DNA of 64,000 bases from Alphaproteobacteria bacterium (lineage in GTDB: Bacteria; Pseudomonadota; Alphaproteobacteria; Rhodobacterales; Rhodobacteraceae). Of this stretch, positions 62,542-64,000 are shown one piece after another. A model generated the notes under the pieces. The model was given only the letters and a program-made list of their open reading frames with translations, did not search any database and was not told where the DNA came from. The stretch is taken from contig JAUHVK010000016.1 of NCBI GenBank assembly GCA_030425145.1, forward strand, positions 41,002 to 105,001, read 5' to 3'. The position numbers and the translations under genes are program-made. Numbering within the stretch: position 1 is the first letter of the stretch; every line of letters begins with the position of its first letter.

Positions 62542-63308
62542 GCGATTTTACCCCCCTTGAAACCAAAGATCTGTCTGTCACTTTCAATCCGGGCAGTGAA
62601 AACGAAGTTGTCGCGTTCACCGATATCAATTTCAGCCTGAAACCTGATGAGATTTTGGCCATCGTTGGCCCATCTGGTTGTGGTAAATCAACTTTGTTCA
62701 ATGTGATTGCGGGCCTCCAGCCCGCTACCAAGGGCGAGGTGTACGTTGATGGCACCCGTGTGCTCGAAGCGCGGGGCCAGGTCGGTTACATGTTGCAAAA
62801 GGACATGCTGCTGCCTTGGCGCAACGTGCGTGACAATGTTGCGCTTGGCCTCGAAGTCAAAGGGATGGCAACGGCTGAACGCTATGAAATTGCAGATCGA
62901 CTTATCTCTTCTTACGGCCTCAAGGGGTTCGAAACCTCTAAACCCGGCACATTATCCGGCGGTATGCGCCAACGTGTGGCTTTCATGCGCACTCTGGCGC
63001 TGGACCCAGACGTTATTTTGCTGGACGAGCCTTTTTCGGCGCTGGATTTTCAGACGCGTACACTGTTGCAATCCGAAGTGCTGGATATCATCGCCAAACA
63101 ACGCAAGAGTGCGATCCTGGTCACCCATGACATCGGGGAGGCTGTGACGATGGCCGACCGAGTGATGGTGCTAAGTCGCCGTCCGGGACGGATTAAACAC
63201 ATGATTGACATTGATCTTAGCCGAGAAGAACGCGACCCAGTAATGCTGCGGAGTAATACCAAATACCAAGAGTATTTTCAGCTTTTGTGGGCTGAACTCG
63301 ATATTTGA
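62538..63308 (+). CDS. ABC transporter ATP-binding protein (SsuB/TauB type)
   Basis: A 256-residue ATPase: Walker A GPSGCGKST, Q-loop in GYMLQKDMLLPWRNVRDN, signature LSGGMRQRVAFMRTLAL, Walker B VILLDEPFSALDFQ, and VTHDIGEAVTMADR. The start is a GTG overlapping the permease stop; an in-frame TTG one codon earlier is not needed. Completes the three-gene importer. Confidence 0.94.
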   Translation: MSDFTPLETKDLSVTFNPGSENEVVAFTDINFSLKPDEILAIVGPSGCGKSTLFNVIAGLQPATKGEVYVDGTRVLEARGQVGYMLQKDMLLPWRNVRDNVALGLEVKGMATAERYEIADRLISSYGLKGFETSKPGTLSGGMRQRVAFMRTLALDPDVILLDEPFSALDFQTRTLLQSEVLDIIAKQRKSAILVTHDIGEAVTMADRVMVLSRRPGRIKHMIDIDLSREERDPVMLRSNTKYQEYFQLLWAELDI

Positions 63309-63376
63309 CCGGGCGTGAATAAGACGGGGAGTTTCTCTAAGGGACGAATTCTCAAGAGCCGTTGCGCGGGTTTCCG

Positions 63377-63791
63377 CTATCTTTGTTTCATCAATTCTTC
63401 CCTGACTGCCTCAGTCGGCCTCCATCCGAGACACTTTCTGGGTGCGCTCTTCAGGCAGTCGCAAAGCGCCCTTAATACTGCGATTTAAAAGCGCGCCAAG
63501 CTGGGTTTCGCTGGGTAAGTAGTGGCAGGCCCGTTTTTAAGAATTTCGATGGGTCCTGCTGCCAAGGTGCTTGCGGGCCGCACAAACCGCTATAGGTGCC
63601 GATGCCGGACTTGAGCTTGCGCCAGGTTCAAAACTCAAACCCACGATCGAAGGTGATGGATTTACAAACTGGCTGGGGCCGGGGCACCCTGACATCCATC
63701 AGTAGTGAATGAAGTGCGTTGAACTTCGGTCTTTATTGCGGCACAGGATAACAAATCAAGTCGCCCGCTCCACCAGACAGGCGACGTTCAT
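63377..63791 (-). pseudogene. IS30-family transposase remnant with frameshifts and stops
   Basis: Read from 63791 downward in pieces: NVACLVERAT (stop) FVILCRNKD, then KSITFDRGFEF with the second catalytic Asp, then CGPQAPWQQ, then in another frame HYLPSETQ, and last APRKCLGWRPTEAVREELMK to a stop at 63377-63379. These blocks, in this order, are the C-terminal half of an IS30-type transposase. Several stops and frameshifts interrupt them. Confidence 0.75.
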
Positions 63792-64000
63792 GACGCCCTA
63801 AGAGCATTCGGCGCTCTAGACATAGGCTCAGATTGTCTCTTGGCTGACCCGGATTGACTAACCAAGGTTTCTAATCTGTCTTGCGATTTACCCTATGGCC
63901 TAAAAGAGCACTTGGCGCCGCAAAAAAGCGTGACAGGGCCAGTTAGGGTGATCCATAGGCCGCCATTGTTACGCCCGATTGTACGGTCGAAAAGGGAGCA
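63792..64000. other. Right edge, probably further eroded insertion-sequence DNA
   Basis: About 210 bases with no intact frame. By position this should hold the first half of the IS30-type transposase, but no block is clear enough to claim. Confidence 0.35.

Noticed and set aside
1..64000. tRNA, rRNA, CRISPR array, riboswitch, prophage or replication genes
   Set aside because: None was recognised on either strand. Small RNAs and degenerate sites could be missed by eye.

Overview
The window looks like DNA of a marine alphaproteobacterium of the Rhodobacteraceae (Roseobacter group). This rests on protein style, GC-rich coding DNA, an ectoine operon with an EctR-type MarR regulator, many ABC uptake systems for small organic solutes, VirD2/VirD4-type mobilization genes as on roseobacter plasmids, and several insertion-sequence scars. 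The DNA is either a large plasmid or an accessory chromosomal region. No rRNA, tRNA, CRISPR array or replication gene was recognised, so the replicon type cannot be decided.

Layout. 1-2809: the edge of a phosphonate-linked operon (iron alcohol dehydrogenase, PhnD-like binding protein) with a divergent LysR regulator. 3214-7036: a stability/conflict patch of two ParDE-like toxin-antitoxin pairs around a frameshifted DUF2493 (SLOG) gene and a GSU2403-type nucleotidyltransferase. 7720-11008: a decayed mobilization module: a small plasmid-type protein, an inverted-repeat-rich candidate oriT, a MobC-like protein, a relaxase that seems C-terminally truncated, and a coupling-protein gene whose ATPase core is deleted. 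11355-22884: a LysR regulator and a tightly packed eleven-gene catabolic operon (polar amino acid ABC transporter, class III aminotransferase, two-subunit CoA-transferase, two M20 hydrolases, thiolase, alanine-racemase-like protein), read here as an uptake and beta-oxidation-like route for an N-acylated beta-amino acid. 23412-27847: ectoine synthesis (ectA-ectB-ectC-ask) with divergent ectR and a palindrome at the ectA promoter.

28001-33357 is a same-strand series: AraC regulator, BASS transporter, periplasmic MBL-fold hydrolase, DUF1772 protein, a CDF-family transporter lacking both transport-site aspartates and, overlapping it by 4 bases, a two-TM beta-rich protein. 34303-34953 is a DegP fragment. 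35151-42454 is a dipeptide-type ABC transporter with an M19 dipeptidase and a divergent LysR gene. 43147-48848 is a disrupted zone: a Lrp/AsnC gene with one stop codon, an IS3 element, a Fic gene whose start lies in a perfect hairpin, an ISL3-like remnant and small orphan genes. 48907-57255 holds exporters (three EamA, one LysE), two acetyltransferases, a sulfotransferase and regulators. 58454-59075 is an IS21 remnant abutting a phasin-like fragment. 59206-63308 is a GntR-controlled flavin reductase plus NMT1/THI5-type ABC transporter unit. The right edge is an eroded IS30 transposase.

The common theme is acquisition of small nitrogen-containing osmolytes and peptides on a mobile, partly decayed backbone. 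The best candidates for undescribed biology are the atypical CDF/two-TM pair, the N-acyl beta-amino acid cluster and the flavin reductase/ABC unit. All function calls come from reading the sequence without database searches.
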